From the IMG/VR virus record IMGVR_UViG_3300044630_003005, positions 1 through 57,338 of that record: DNA of 57,338 nt; one strand, 5' to 3'. This document shows, piece by piece, positions 23,585 to 32,538 of this stretch. Within the stretch, counting starts at the first letter, position 1, and every line of letters starts with the position of its first letter. Below the pieces are notes generated by a model, which saw only the letters and a list, made by a program, of their open reading frames with translations, was not told the DNA's origin and did no database searches. Source of the DNA: a virus. The translations under genes and the position numbers were made by a program.

Positions 23585-25210
23585 TTAAGCAGTTATTTTG
23601 CCAATAATAGTATATCTAGTGCCTTTTTCATGTTCCGATTCGTCTTCAAACATTACTTCTACATTTAGTGGAAGTTGTGTTTTGAATTCATCTAGGGAAG
23701 TGACACAATTAGTAAGTCCATCTTTGTTAGATGAATTATTTGATTGGAATACAACGTGTGATCCTGTTTTGAATCTCTTCCAAGATTCCCATTCATTCAT
23801 AGGCGGCATGTGTTCGCATATGGTATTAATCGTTAGATCTGCATCTTCGAATCGTTTTGCATTTTTAGTAATTACGTCAGCATCAATAATTTCTATATTA
23901 GAATACTGTTCGAGTACGTTATGTTTTAACGATCTAACTAAAGAATCGTCGCTGTCAAAGCCTGACACTCTTTTTTTGCCTTCAGCTAATGTGGTCATTA
24001 GTTCAACCGTATGTTTACATCCAAACACAACTATCTCAGATTTGTCATCCAAGATAGATAGGCCGTTAATAAATTCCAGCATTTTTGTCTGAGACTGATC
24101 TAGTGTTCCGTTTTCTTTTAAATCATTTGCCATATCAATTTCCTTTTTTTTGATTTTTTGTTGTTCTAACAACTTTTTTTGTTGCCTCAGCTCTTCCTCT
24201 AACTTTCGTTTTTGTTGCCGCTTCAGCTCTTCCTCTAACTTAATCTGTCGTCTTGCTTCTATCTCTGCTTCTTTCTTAAGACGTCTTGCTTCTTCTTCTG
24301 CTTCTTTCTTAAGACGTCTTGCTTCTATCTCTTGTAGCTTGATCTGACGTCTTTCTTCTATCTCTACTGCTTTTGCCCACCACCTTTTTTCTTCTTCTGC
24401 TGCTTTTGCAACACGCCGTTCTATCTCTGCTTCTTTCTTAAGACGTCTTGCTTCTTCTTCTGCTTCTTTCTTAAGACGTCTTGCTTCTATCTCTGCTGCT
24501 TTCTGTAGTTTTGGTAAATCTCTTTCTTGAATAGCCTGGTTTGACCATATCTTGCCTACAAGTGTAAATCTAGTGCCTCGATCGTCAGTTAATTCTTCTT
24601 GATGTAAAACTTCAGCATGTGCTGGCAGTTGTTTTTTAAAATCCTCTATAGTATCAACACAATTAATATGTCCCTGAATGCCATACATATTATTAGATTG
24701 AAATGCAAAATATGCATCGTCACTTACTTTTGACCAACTAGGCCAATCTTTCATTGCGGGCATATGTTCGCACGAAGTATTTATGAACAGCTTGGCTGTG
24801 CCATAATTTTTTCGAAAGCTGGCAAACGCATCTCCTTCGATCAGTTTAATTTTAGAGTTATCCTTCCAAAATTTATTCTTTGCAATATGTATCACTTGTT
24901 TATCAAGATCAATACCGTAGATACTTTTTACTCTCTTGGCCAATTTAGGTATAATAACGCTACCATACCAACAACCAAATATAACCACTTCAGATTCGCT
25001 ATCTAAACATTCCATTTGGTCTATTAGATCTACTAACAGTGATTTGGCTGCAAATTGATTTCTACCAAATGAGTCCTTGATGTCATGTGCTAGCTCTGGA
25101 TTATCTCTCATAGTAGACAGGATGTTTTTTAGTAAAGACAAGTCTACAGAAGCATTATTCTGTAAATGTAAAACATTTCCAACAAACTCTAGGTCTTCAG
25201 TATCGATCAT
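23585..25210 (-). CDS. Tandem methyltransferase-like protein with repeat coiled coil
   Basis: A 541-residue protein in three parts. Residues about 1-225 form a class I methyltransferase-like domain (VVIFGCWYGS, GIDLDKQ, INTSCEHMPAM). Residues about 226-365 form a Glu/Lys/Arg coiled coil built of ARRLKKEAEEE repeats. Residues about 366-541 form a second, related domain (IVVFGCKHTV, GFDSDD, INTICEHMPPM). Each half ends GTR(F/Y)T(L/I)xGKI. The coding DNA of the coil contains a 76-bp perfect direct repeat (24257-24332 and 24419-24494). Either half may methylate a small molecule or glycan. It is coupled to the carbamoyltransferase gene by ATGA. Confidence 0.85.
   Translation of the reverse strand: MIDTEDLEFVGNVLHLQNNASVDLSLLKNILSTMRDNPELAHDIKDSFGRNQFAAKSLLVDLIDQMECLDSESEVVIFGCWYGSVIIPKLAKRVKSIYGIDLDKQVIHIAKNKFWKDNSKIKLIEGDAFASFRKNYGTAKLFINTSCEHMPAMKDWPSWSKVSDDAYFAFQSNNMYGIQGHINCVDTIEDFKKQLPAHAEVLHQEELTDDRGTRFTLVGKIWSNQAIQERDLPKLQKAAEIEARRLKKEAEEEARRLKKEAEIERRVAKAAEEEKRWWAKAVEIEERRQIKLQEIEARRLKKEAEEEARRLKKEAEIEARRQIKLEEELKRQQKRKLEEELRQQKKLLEQQKIKKKEIDMANDLKENGTLDQSQTKMLEFINGLSILDDKSEIVVFGCKHTVELMTTLAEGKKRVSGFDSDDSLVRSLKHNVLEQYSNIEIIDADVITKNAKRFEDADLTINTICEHMPPMNEWESWKRFKTGSHVVFQSNNSSNKDGLTNCVTSLDEFKTQLPLNVEVMFEDESEHEKGTRYTIIGKITA
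24257..24494 (-). repeat. 76-bp perfect direct repeat inside the coiled-coil region
   Basis: Two identical 76-bp copies (24257-24332 and 24419-24494), 162 bp apart start to start, in the same orientation and reading frame. Each contains two shorter internal units. Recombination between them would remove 162 bp (54 codons) and keep the frame. Confidence 0.92.
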
Positions 25211-26718
25211 TTTTTTACTACATAGTCATTTATTACTAACATGTCTAGCCCACATTTTTTAAATGTATTTACAGCATGTTCGGGTGTTTCCACAATAGGC
25301 TCTTGACAGTTAAAGCTGGTGTTGAGCAGCATTGGAATTCTGGTGACTTTATAAAAGGCATTTATCAGATTATAATAATTATGATTAAACTCTTTATTAA
25401 CAGTTTGAATTCTTGCGGTACCGTCTACGTGTGTTACTCCCGGAATCTTATCTGATATCACAGGCATGATCCTCGACATAAACGGGCTAGGTTGATTAGT
25501 ATCAAAGTAGTCTTTGTAATGTTCTTCTAACACACTGGGAGCAAAAGGTCTAAAGTCTTCACGCATTTTAATACGACTATTAATAATAGTTTTGATATCT
25601 GGGTTTCTAGGATCAGCTAAAATACTTCTATTACCTAATGCTCGATTGCCCGACTCACTTTTACCTTGAAACCATCCAACAATATCACCGTTGGCAATGG
25701 CATCGGCTACCTCAACATAGATTTCGTCCATTGGCTTTTGTTGATAGGTCAATCCCTTAAAAATTTCAGGGTTGACAGTATACTCTTTTCCTGCATATAC
25801 ATTGGGTATATGAATGTTTTTATTTAGAACATAGTCGGCATGCATATATGTTCCAATTGATTGTCCCTCATCGCCTGCAGCAGGTGGAACGTGAACATTT
25901 ACATAATGTTTTGTAAATTCTTCGTTCATATATCCATTATAAGCAACTCCTCCAGCAATGCATAGATTATCTGATGTTTTAAGAGGGTATACAAATTTCT
26001 TAACAATTTCAATAGTCACATACTGTAGTGTGAATGCTACATTTTCTTTAGGGATCCGTTTTAGAATTTCTTTTGCATTACCAGGCAGTCTATGATTGGG
26101 AGTTTTCAAATACTCATGAATCATTGTATAGACTTCTTCGTTGTATTCTCCATACCCTACTAGGCCCATTACTTTGCCTGCATCAAGATATCCAAATCCA
26201 AGATCCTGCGCCAGCCTGTTCCACAAGCCGCCTATCGACATTTTTTCAGACAAGTTTGTAATAGTGCCTTGCTTGTCAACAAAAATACAATTAAATTGCC
26301 AGCCCCTACCATCAATTGCTAAAATATCTGATTCAGCGAATCCTGAACTTAGAAATGCATAAGCAGCATGACTTTGATGATGGTCAATATAATAATATTT
26401 TTCAGTGTGCAACTTATCCCATAAGTTAGTTGGGTTAAACGCCAAGAAATCTGTATCCGGCAATGTAGCTTGCAGTAAGTCTAGTACAAATTCCTGCCCT
26501 AGATTAGAAACAGTAAAGGCAAACACATCATCATTGGCTGTGTTAACATAATTGGGTAAGAAGTGTTCATTAAAGAACTCTCTACTATAGGTAGGATCGT
26601 GCGAATTCTTTCGATTGAGATTATGCTTTCTTCTATTATGACGTTCTACTTGATTATGAACTACTCCGTCATAGGTGTTATGATCGTGAATATTCACTGC
26701 AACTGAAAAAATATTCAT
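25207..26718 (-). CDS. Carbamoyltransferase (NodU/TobZ family)
   Basis: A 503-residue carbamoyltransferase. The N-terminal domain has HHQSHAAYAF (113-122) and AIDGRGW (134-140), as in the metal/ATP site of Kae1/HypF-like folds. The C-terminal part has GWFQGKSESGNRALGNRSILADPR (about 361-384) and NTSFNCQEPIVETPEHA (about 466-482), typical of NodU. The family transfers a carbamoyl group from carbamoyl phosphate to hydroxyls of sugars, antibiotics or other acceptors. It overlaps both neighbours (ATGA), within a block of radical SAM, aminotransferase and methyltransferase genes. Confidence 0.95.
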   Translation of the reverse strand: MNIFSVAVNIHDHNTYDGVVHNQVERHNRRKHNLNRKNSHDPTYSREFFNEHFLPNYVNTANDDVFAFTVSNLGQEFVLDLLQATLPDTDFLAFNPTNLWDKLHTEKYYYIDHHQSHAAYAFLSSGFAESDILAIDGRGWQFNCIFVDKQGTITNLSEKMSIGGLWNRLAQDLGFGYLDAGKVMGLVGYGEYNEEVYTMIHEYLKTPNHRLPGNAKEILKRIPKENVAFTLQYVTIEIVKKFVYPLKTSDNLCIAGGVAYNGYMNEEFTKHYVNVHVPPAAGDEGQSIGTYMHADYVLNKNIHIPNVYAGKEYTVNPEIFKGLTYQQKPMDEIYVEVADAIANGDIVGWFQGKSESGNRALGNRSILADPRNPDIKTIINSRIKMREDFRPFAPSVLEEHYKDYFDTNQPSPFMSRIMPVISDKIPGVTHVDGTARIQTVNKEFNHNYYNLINAFYKVTRIPMLLNTSFNCQEPIVETPEHAVNTFKKCGLDMLVINDYVVKK

Positions 26719-27572
26719 TGGTCGGCTACTTGTAATTTTTGCAATTCTTCTTCTTTAAGTATTTCAATAATACGATTTCTTTGAGCAGTTGGTCGCTTTG
26801 GAATAATATCAAGACATTTCTCACAATACTTTTCAAAGTCAAACAGTTTGTAATTCATCATCTTATCAATGTTTTCTTTGGTAACGTCAAACTGTCTTGA
26901 ACCGTTAATAACCTTTCTGCTACAATGGCGAATTTTTTGTATTTCAAAATCAAACACTGGTACTAGCGGAAACTTGGCACACACTTTACGATCGAGCTCA
27001 GGCGCCTTTACCGGTATATGATCTGTGAAAAAGTCAGGTGATCTAGAATTGTACTCTTTAAATTCAGTGTTCTTATGTTTGAGATAGGATAGATCGTGCT
27101 CGTCTTTGTATTTAAAGTAGCCCGGAGTTTCAATAATCAAATTATAGTTGTTTAAATCGTTGGGTTCAAAGAACGGAAAGTTGCCTAATTTTTCAATACG
27201 GTCTTCGTAAAAATCCAACACCAAATGTTCGATGTAGATAATTTCGGGATCTTCCAATACTTCCGGATAAAATTTGCGTATCAGTGAGTTGGACAATACT
27301 TGAATTACAAGATTGGGATGTTTCTTTATTTCGGCAATGACTTCTCTGAGATTCTTAACAAGTCCCGGCTCGCCGCCTAACAGGCAAATGCGTGTCTTAT
27401 AAGGACTTAATCCATCTAAAATAGTTCTTAGAAAATCCATGTCTACATGGAGATTACGCATTTCCAGAGTCCAAGCGGTGCAGTAATGACAGGACTTGTT
27501 ACATGACTTTGTCATATAAAAGTCAACTGTACGATATTCTGATCCTTTTAGGTCAGCTAGTGTCTTGATCAT
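26715..27572 (-). CDS. Radical SAM protein with C-terminal Cys residues
   Basis: A 285-residue radical SAM protein. CNKSCHYC (24-31) and LLGGEPG (about 64-70) are canonical. The C-terminal third has C199, C217, and CEKC near 250, compatible with a SPASM-like auxiliary cluster. The substrate is unknown. It is coupled to the carbamoyltransferase (ATGA) and follows the nitroreductase pair. Alternative: a tRNA- or nucleobase-modifying radical SAM; the Cys set is unlike MiaB or QueE. Confidence 0.9.
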   Translation of the reverse strand: MIKTLADLKGSEYRTVDFYMTKSCNKSCHYCTAWTLEMRNLHVDMDFLRTILDGLSPYKTRICLLGGEPGLVKNLREVIAEIKKHPNLVIQVLSNSLIRKFYPEVLEDPEIIYIEHLVLDFYEDRIEKLGNFPFFEPNDLNNYNLIIETPGYFKYKDEHDLSYLKHKNTEFKEYNSRSPDFFTDHIPVKAPELDRKVCAKFPLVPVFDFEIQKIRHCSRKVINGSRQFDVTKENIDKMMNYKLFDFEKYCEKCLDIIPKRPTAQRNRIIEILKEEELQKLQVADQ

Positions 27573-27602
27573 TTCTTATCCTGAATGTTTCTTAATTAAT
27601 AC

Positions 27603-28277
27603 TTATTTGACAAAGTTTACAATGCGGTTATAATCTGGCCTAAGATCTAGTTTCTCTAGTGCAGTATACTCGTCCCGAAGATATTCTAGTGCTTTGCCAA
27701 CTGTCATAATGAAAACTGGTTTTTGCTCTAAGAATTCAAATCCGGGTTCCTGCCAATGTTCTATAGTTTTAGGAAGGCATAGTGTATAAGATACATCCAA
27801 TTGAGATTCTATACACAGTGCGGCAAATGTATTACAAAACATTCCAATTTCCAAAAGTGCATTGCTGTAGTGTTCCCCTAATTTATTAGGATCTGTTTGT
27901 GTATAATTTCTTCCGAGAGCAATTAGCTCTTGTTGGTGTGCATTTGGTTGATCTTCGACACGTTGCGTGAAGATCAACAAGTAATGGCAAGATACTATGT
28001 TATGAAATCTTGGCATTTTAGGAGAAGGAACAGTAAGATGGTCTTGATCATCTTGATGCTTTAACGCCTTTTCGTATGCTTTATCTTTTAAATCTTGGTG
28101 TTGTGGGCCTAATACGTGTAATTTGTATGGCATGAAATTATTTTTTGACGGAGTTACTTTCCAGGTTCGTTGCAGTAAATCGTCTATAACCGATTGTGGA
28201 ACATCCCGACTTCGGTCGTACGTTTTTACATATTTGTAATGTTTTAAAACGTTGTCTATCATGTTATTCTGTTCCAC
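27603..28277 (-). CDS. Nitroreductase-family flavoprotein
   Basis: A 224-residue nitroreductase-like protein. RDVPQSVIDDLLQRTWKVTPSKNNFMPYKLHVLGP (about 24-58) is the FMN-binding and fold signature. GMFCNTFAALC and TVGKALEYLRDEY occur later. These FMN enzymes reduce nitro groups, quinones or enoates, or oxidise peptide azolines. It shares blocks with the neighbouring 387-aa protein (CTQRVEDQ/FTQRVEDQ, RPDxxRIVxF). The two overlap by 14 bp and probably form a heterodimer, since members are dimeric. Confidence 0.85.
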   Translation of the reverse strand: MEQNNMIDNVLKHYKYVKTYDRSRDVPQSVIDDLLQRTWKVTPSKNNFMPYKLHVLGPQHQDLKDKAYEKALKHQDDQDHLTVPSPKMPRFHNIVSCHYLLIFTQRVEDQPNAHQQELIALGRNYTQTDPNKLGEHYSNALLEIGMFCNTFAALCIESQLDVSYTLCLPKTIEHWQEPGFEFLEQKPVFIMTVGKALEYLRDEYTALEKLDLRPDYNRIVNFVK

Positions 28278-29427
28278 TTATAAATTTTACAATTCTTTCA
28301 AAGTCGGGTCTGTAGTCCATTCCGTGTGTTAAATCTGGGTAAAAATCTCTACGATATTCTTTTCCAAATCCAGCTGATAGGATCAATTGAGGTGGATTTT
28401 CTAAAAAACTAAATTCCGGTTCGGTCCAAAAGTCCATAGTGGTTGGCAAACATCTGGTATGAGAAACATCAATATTGTGTTTTAAACACAAGTTTGAAAA
28501 TGCTTGCGTAAACATACCAATTTCTATCATGGCTAGTCCTTGTGCGCGATTTTTTCTTTTGGGATCTGTTTGCCATTCTCTAGTTGTCTGCTCAAAATTA
28601 AAACCTTTAGACTGCTGTAGTTTATTAAAAGGATTTACTTGATCTTCTACTCTCTGCGTACAAATTAGTATATAAGGAGCAGTTTTATAATTTAGGTACT
28701 GAGGCGGTGACCGATGACTCAAGAAGGCCTTTTCAACTGCCACGGGATCTTTTACATCAACATCCCATTTTGGAAAATTAGTTTCGTATTCTCTAACCAA
28801 CGCTTTATAATAAATCATTTCTTTAATTTTTGTATCACCGGGTCCTAGCACAAATATGTTGTAAGGCATGAATTGTTGTTTGGATGGAGTACTGGACCAC
28901 GCTTCGTATAACGATTGCTTTATTATAAAAGGATCCGGCAACTTTTCAGTGTCGTATTTCATTACATACTGATATTTGTGCATATGACTGTAATTCATAT
29001 ACTTGGGTCCGGTTTTTATAGTTTCGATTAAAATAGATTTTAAATTAACCAGTTCATCTGCTGTTACCTGCCGATTCTGTGGAGTTAATAGAAGATCAAA
29101 CGCCAGCCCGAAAGTCTGTACTTGACCAATTGTTTGACTATCTCGATCGACTAGCATACGCTCCATCATATAATTGTGTACGGCTATCTCCGTTTCGTAG
29201 TTTTGTATTTGTCGTTTATTGTCGAACCAATATTTAGATGCTATATAGGTGATATTTCTTGTGGTTTCAAAAGTCAAATCATCTATGTAGGCATCAAAAA
29301 CAAAATTTAGATCTCTAGTGCATTTGGCAAGACTTCGTGATTTTGGAATTCGATGATTAATTTTCTGCCAACTTATAGTTTCTTTTATAATTAGTGATTT
29401 ATTGTTTTTTAATGTTTGAATGTTCAT
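28264..29427 (-). CDS. Nitroreductase-like protein fused to a virion-type domain
   Basis: A 387-residue protein. Residues about 30-150 resemble a helical domain repeated in T4-like phage virion proteins: KCTRDLNFVFDAYIDDLTFETTRN...ASKYWFDN. Residues about 155-387 form the nitroreductase fold, paralogous to the 224-aa neighbour (TPSKQQFMPYNIFVLGP, CTQRVEDQ). Together the fusion suggests an FMN protein attached to a virion or membrane scaffold. The N-terminal match is from memory, not a search, so treat it as tentative. Inference: product transfer between partners or packaging. Confidence 0.75.
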   Translation of the reverse strand: MNIQTLKNNKSLIIKETISWQKINHRIPKSRSLAKCTRDLNFVFDAYIDDLTFETTRNITYIASKYWFDNKRQIQNYETEIAVHNYMMERMLVDRDSQTIGQVQTFGLAFDLLLTPQNRQVTADELVNLKSILIETIKTGPKYMNYSHMHKYQYVMKYDTEKLPDPFIIKQSLYEAWSSTPSKQQFMPYNIFVLGPGDTKIKEMIYYKALVREYETNFPKWDVDVKDPVAVEKAFLSHRSPPQYLNYKTAPYILICTQRVEDQVNPFNKLQQSKGFNFEQTTREWQTDPKRKNRAQGLAMIEIGMFTQAFSNLCLKHNIDVSHTRCLPTTMDFWTEPEFSFLENPPQLILSAGFGKEYRRDFYPDLTHGMDYRPDFERIVKFISGTE

Positions 29428-29436
29428 ATTATTCCT

Positions 29437-29763
29437 TTAGAAATGTATTCTTAGATCCGTATTTTCTATATGTTTATTAGTAATCTTGCCACTACAATGA
29501 TGCCAACAGGCTTTAGGAGCATGCAGAGGCTCGTTTTTTAGTGTCATCATAAATTTATTCCAATACTCACCTTCGATGATAGTGGCTGGATCAGCGTGAT
29601 TATTTATGTTTAAGCTGGGGTCAAAAAAACCTTCTACAAGGGGATCTGCTTTACGAGCATCTTCGGCATCAAACCAGCAGCATGGAGTAAAATATCCTGC
29701 AGCATTTAGGCATATTTCTTCTCGAGTATTGAGACACTTTGGAACAAGCTCTCTATCATTCAT
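29437..29763 (-). CDS. Stand-alone SPASM-like Cys protein (copy 2)
   Basis: A 108-residue protein from the ATG at 29763 (an upstream ATG at 29781 is inside the radical SAM gene). CLNTREEICLNAAGYFTPCCWFD (about 10-32) and CWHHC near 86-90 form a Cys set like the auxiliary-cluster domain of SPASM proteins. It has no radical SAM core of its own. It overlaps the radical SAM gene at 29756-30379 by 8 bp, so the two probably act as a split enzyme. Paralogue of 32188-32538. Confidence 0.78.
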   Translation of the reverse strand: MNDRELVPKCLNTREEICLNAAGYFTPCCWFDAEDARKADPLVEGFFDPSLNINNHADPATIIEGEYWNKFMMTLKNEPLHAPKACWHHCSGKITNKHIENTDLRIHF

Positions 29764-30379
29764 CGTAAGTCCTCCAATCATATTTTTTATTTATAGGAGC
29801 AAAACCGTCTGGTAATCCTCTTGCACTAAGTTTAAAATAAATTTTTATACCTTTAGATTGTGCCAATTCTCTACATCGTTCAACATCATTCTCATTATAG
29901 CTGAAAACAAGATATTGCCAGTGCGCATCTATTCCTAATTCTTTAGCTAGGCACATCATATTAAACAAATGTACACCATCTTGATTTATTCTATATAAAT
30001 GACTTAGTTCGGGAGGGCCATCAATACCAAAGCTCCAACGTGCATCAGTATTTGCAAGAAATGCTTCGCGCCACCATGTTTCTGGTTTATGCGAAGCAGC
30101 GGTATGTACTTCTGTAGGTACATTGCTATCCTTACAGACTTTTAACATTTCTATAAAGTGTTGTCCAAATATAGGATCAGAATGTTGACCACAGAAATTT
30201 ATACTATTAAAATATTTCAAACATTTTTTTAATTGATCGGGCGTAATGTCGCTTCCGGGTAAGGGCACATTCTGCCCGTACTTAATTTTAAACTTGGTGC
30301 GTTTACAACAAGCACACTGCAAGGTGCATCTTGGACTATTTTCGATGTTTAAACTCTTATGTCTAAAACTTACACTCAT
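29756..30379 (-). CDS. Radical SAM core protein (copy 2)
   Basis: A 207-residue protein with the cluster motif CTLQCACC (CxxxCxxC, about residues 18-25) and a FCGQHSDPIFG stretch. It lacks the SPASM domain, which is encoded next door. It closely resembles the 248-aa protein at 31458-32204, sharing CGQ(H/I)SDPI and WQYxxFxYNE(N/H). It follows the aminotransferase gene by 8 bp. The reaction and substrate are unknown. Confidence 0.85.
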   Translation of the reverse strand: MSVSFRHKSLNIENSPRCTLQCACCKRTKFKIKYGQNVPLPGSDITPDQLKKCLKYFNSINFCGQHSDPIFGQHFIEMLKVCKDSNVPTEVHTAASHKPETWWREAFLANTDARWSFGIDGPPELSHLYRINQDGVHLFNMMCLAKELGIDAHWQYLVFSYNENDVERCRELAQSKGIKIYFKLSARGLPDGFAPINKKYDWRTYDE

Positions 30380-30387
30380 ATTACACT

Positions 30388-31461
30388 CTAAAATTGTTTT
30401 TTAACTGTATTGATTATTGTGGATATCTCGTCATCAGTCAGCCATGCATGAATGGGCAAAGAAATTATTGTGTCAGCTACTAATTTTGAATTTACACAAT
30501 TATCTTTTCTATATTGGTGTGTGTTGTACATGCCATTTTCAGACAAGGGTTTTTCGTAATGCACACTGGCTTTCAAGGCATCTTTTACACGCTTTCTAAC
30601 ATCTTTATTTTGAAATCTAATGGTATATTTATGGTAGTTATGGGACAGCCCTTCTTGACCCTGCTGTGTAAAAACTGGCAAATCTTTAAACGCTTGATTG
30701 TACTGTTGCGCAATTTGTTGACGTCTTGCTTGATTCCTTTCGGCATTTTGCAGTCGAAGATTAATAACTTCAGCGTTAAGCACATACATACGACTGTTAA
30801 ATCCCAGCATCTCAAAATCTTTATCTTTGCCGTGACGCCTAATCTTTTTGACCAACTTTGCTTTGGATTCGTCATCGGTTAGGAAAACACCTCCGCCATT
30901 AATCCCCGAAATCACTTTGTTGCTGTTAAAGCTGTAGACACTACAGTCGCCGATGGTGCCTGCTCGAACATTGTTTAGACTTGCTCCCAAGGCCTGAGCA
31001 GCATCTTCAAAAAACACTAGGCCTTTTTCTTTACAAAACTCTCGAATCTCAGTGGTATCTGTCATATTACCAAAAAGGTGTACATATACAATTGCCTTGG
31101 TCTTTTCGGAATACATTCGTTTGATGCTGTCCAGATTCATGTGATAGCTGTCTAGATCTATTTCACAGAACACAGGTGTAGCACCCACATGACTCACACA
31201 GGCAGCTGAAGTAATCCAACTGAAGTCTGTCACAAGTACCTCGTCACCTGCACCAATGCCATATGCCAATAGTGCAAAGTGCAGTGCATCGGTGGCACTG
31301 GCCACACTGACTGCATACTTGCGACCTACCCGTTTGGCAAAACTTTCTTCCCAGGCTTCGTTGTTTTCGTAGTTGAGTTGCGACATAAATCTGTCGAACA
31401 GGTCTAGATATGCCTGTTTGTTTTCTTGGTACTCTCGGTCCCAGCCGTCATATGATGTCAT
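30388..31461 (-). CDS. DegT/DnrJ/EryC1-type aminotransferase
   Basis: A 357-residue PLP sugar aminotransferase. DEVLVTDFSWITSAACVSHVGATPVF (about 73-98), FFEDAAQALGA (about 149-159) and SFNSNKVISGINGGGV (about 178-193, with the PLP lysine) mark the family. Members transaminate keto-sugars (nucleotide-linked) for LPS, S-layer glycans or antibiotics. It sits between two radical-SAM/SPASM pairs and overlaps the upstream gene by ATGA. The sugar and its activated form are unknown. Confidence 0.93.
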   Translation of the reverse strand: MTSYDGWDREYQENKQAYLDLFDRFMSQLNYENNEAWEESFAKRVGRKYAVSVASATDALHFALLAYGIGAGDEVLVTDFSWITSAACVSHVGATPVFCEIDLDSYHMNLDSIKRMYSEKTKAIVYVHLFGNMTDTTEIREFCKEKGLVFFEDAAQALGASLNNVRAGTIGDCSVYSFNSNKVISGINGGGVFLTDDESKAKLVKKIRRHGKDKDFEMLGFNSRMYVLNAEVINLRLQNAERNQARRQQIAQQYNQAFKDLPVFTQQGQEGLSHNYHKYTIRFQNKDVRKRVKDALKASVHYEKPLSENGMYNTHQYRKDNCVNSKLVADTIISLPIHAWLTDDEISTIINTVKKQF

Positions 31462-32204
31462 AGTGATTCCAATTTTTTATGTGATATCTTGCGCCAAAGA
31501 TCAAGGCTTTTGGATTTATAGCCCCAGTACTCTTTTTTAACTCTTTCTTCAGTGTGTTTCTTATCGGGACTGGTCAAGGTAAAATCCACACTTTTTCTCA
31601 GCAGGGGATTGTCTGATCTGAATCCTCTGTTGGTGTTTATTAACAGTAGACTAAAATCTTCTTGTTTGGCAATTTCTATAGCACGATCTATTTCGTGTTC
31701 ATTGTAGCCAAAAATAATGTATTGCCACACTATGACATGTCCAAGATCTCTACCCTGCTGCATACGCTTCCAAACGTCTTCAAAGTTTGAACCCACACGA
31801 TACAATTCACTCTTTTTGTCAATGCCGTCTACACCAAAGTACCAGGCGTTTTCGCCCACACCATAGCTGTAGGCTTCGTCCCACCAGGCATCACTTTTGC
31901 CACTGCCCACTGTGGCAATCCTAATGGCCTTGCCCTGTCCGTCGCACATTTTCAACAGCTTGAGAAAGTTGGGATGATAGATAGGGTCAGATATTTGTCC
32001 GCAGAAGGTGATACCATTGTCATAGTAATCCAGTATCTTTTTAAAATTGTGTTCTTCCAGATCAAAGGATCTACGTATCTGCTCTTGGCTGGAAGTTTTT
32101 TGACGTATGCACTGGGGACACTTGAACACGCACCTGTGTGACGTATCTATGTTAGGTCGCACAAATCGTTGATACTTGACATAATCATCAGTTATTCTTG
32201 CCAT
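31458..32204 (-). CDS. Radical SAM core protein (copy 1)
   Basis: A 248-residue protein with CVFKCPQC (about 25-32) and a FCGQISDPIYHPNFLKLLKMC stretch. It is paralogous to the 207-aa protein at 29756-30379. It overlaps the SPASM-like gene upstream (by 17 bp) and the aminotransferase downstream (ATGA). Inference: with the separate SPASM-like protein it makes a split radical SAM enzyme. Confidence 0.87.
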   Translation of the reverse strand: MARITDDYVKYQRFVRPNIDTSHRCVFKCPQCIRQKTSSQEQIRRSFDLEEHNFKKILDYYDNGITFCGQISDPIYHPNFLKLLKMCDGQGKAIRIATVGSGKSDAWWDEAYSYGVGENAWYFGVDGIDKKSELYRVGSNFEDVWKRMQQGRDLGHVIVWQYIIFGYNEHEIDRAIEIAKQEDFSLLLINTNRGFRSDNPLLRKSVDFTLTSPDKKHTEERVKKEYWGYKSKSLDLWRKISHKKLESL

Positions 32205-32538
32205 TGGCCTGCTCCTTTACTTCAATTCGTTCCTCGTCTCTAACTGCGTTTTTATCTATGTCTACCCCGCACTTCTTTTTGCACATATATGAAGCATTTT
32301 CAGGATCCGTTAGCAGTGTCTGAAAAAAGTTTTCCCACTGATCAGATGCAAAAATATCTTCCAATCTGTCATTACGAGATAACAGTAGTTCCTCATCTTT
32401 TAGGCCGCACTGTTTGACATAGCGATAGACCGGGGGATCGTCCAGCCAGCAACAGGGCAGCATGTATCCGTCTGATGTGTATGCAGCCCCTTTGTTATCT
32501 GTGGATCTATAGTTGAGGCATTTGGGTTTTATTTTCAT
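32188..32538 (-). CDS. Stand-alone SPASM-like Cys protein (copy 1)
   Basis: A 116-residue protein with CLNYRSTDNKGAAYTSDGYMLPCCW (7-31) and YMCKKKC (about 84-90). It is paralogous to 29437-29763 and shares PKCLN and PCCW. It overlaps the glycosyltransferase-like gene (ATGA) and the radical SAM gene, so it is translated with them. No radical SAM motif is present. Confidence 0.8.
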   Translation of the reverse strand: MKIKPKCLNYRSTDNKGAAYTSDGYMLPCCWLDDPPVYRYVKQCGLKDEELLLSRNDRLEDIFASDQWENFFQTLLTDPENASYMCKKKCGVDIDKNAVRDEERIEVKEQANGKNN

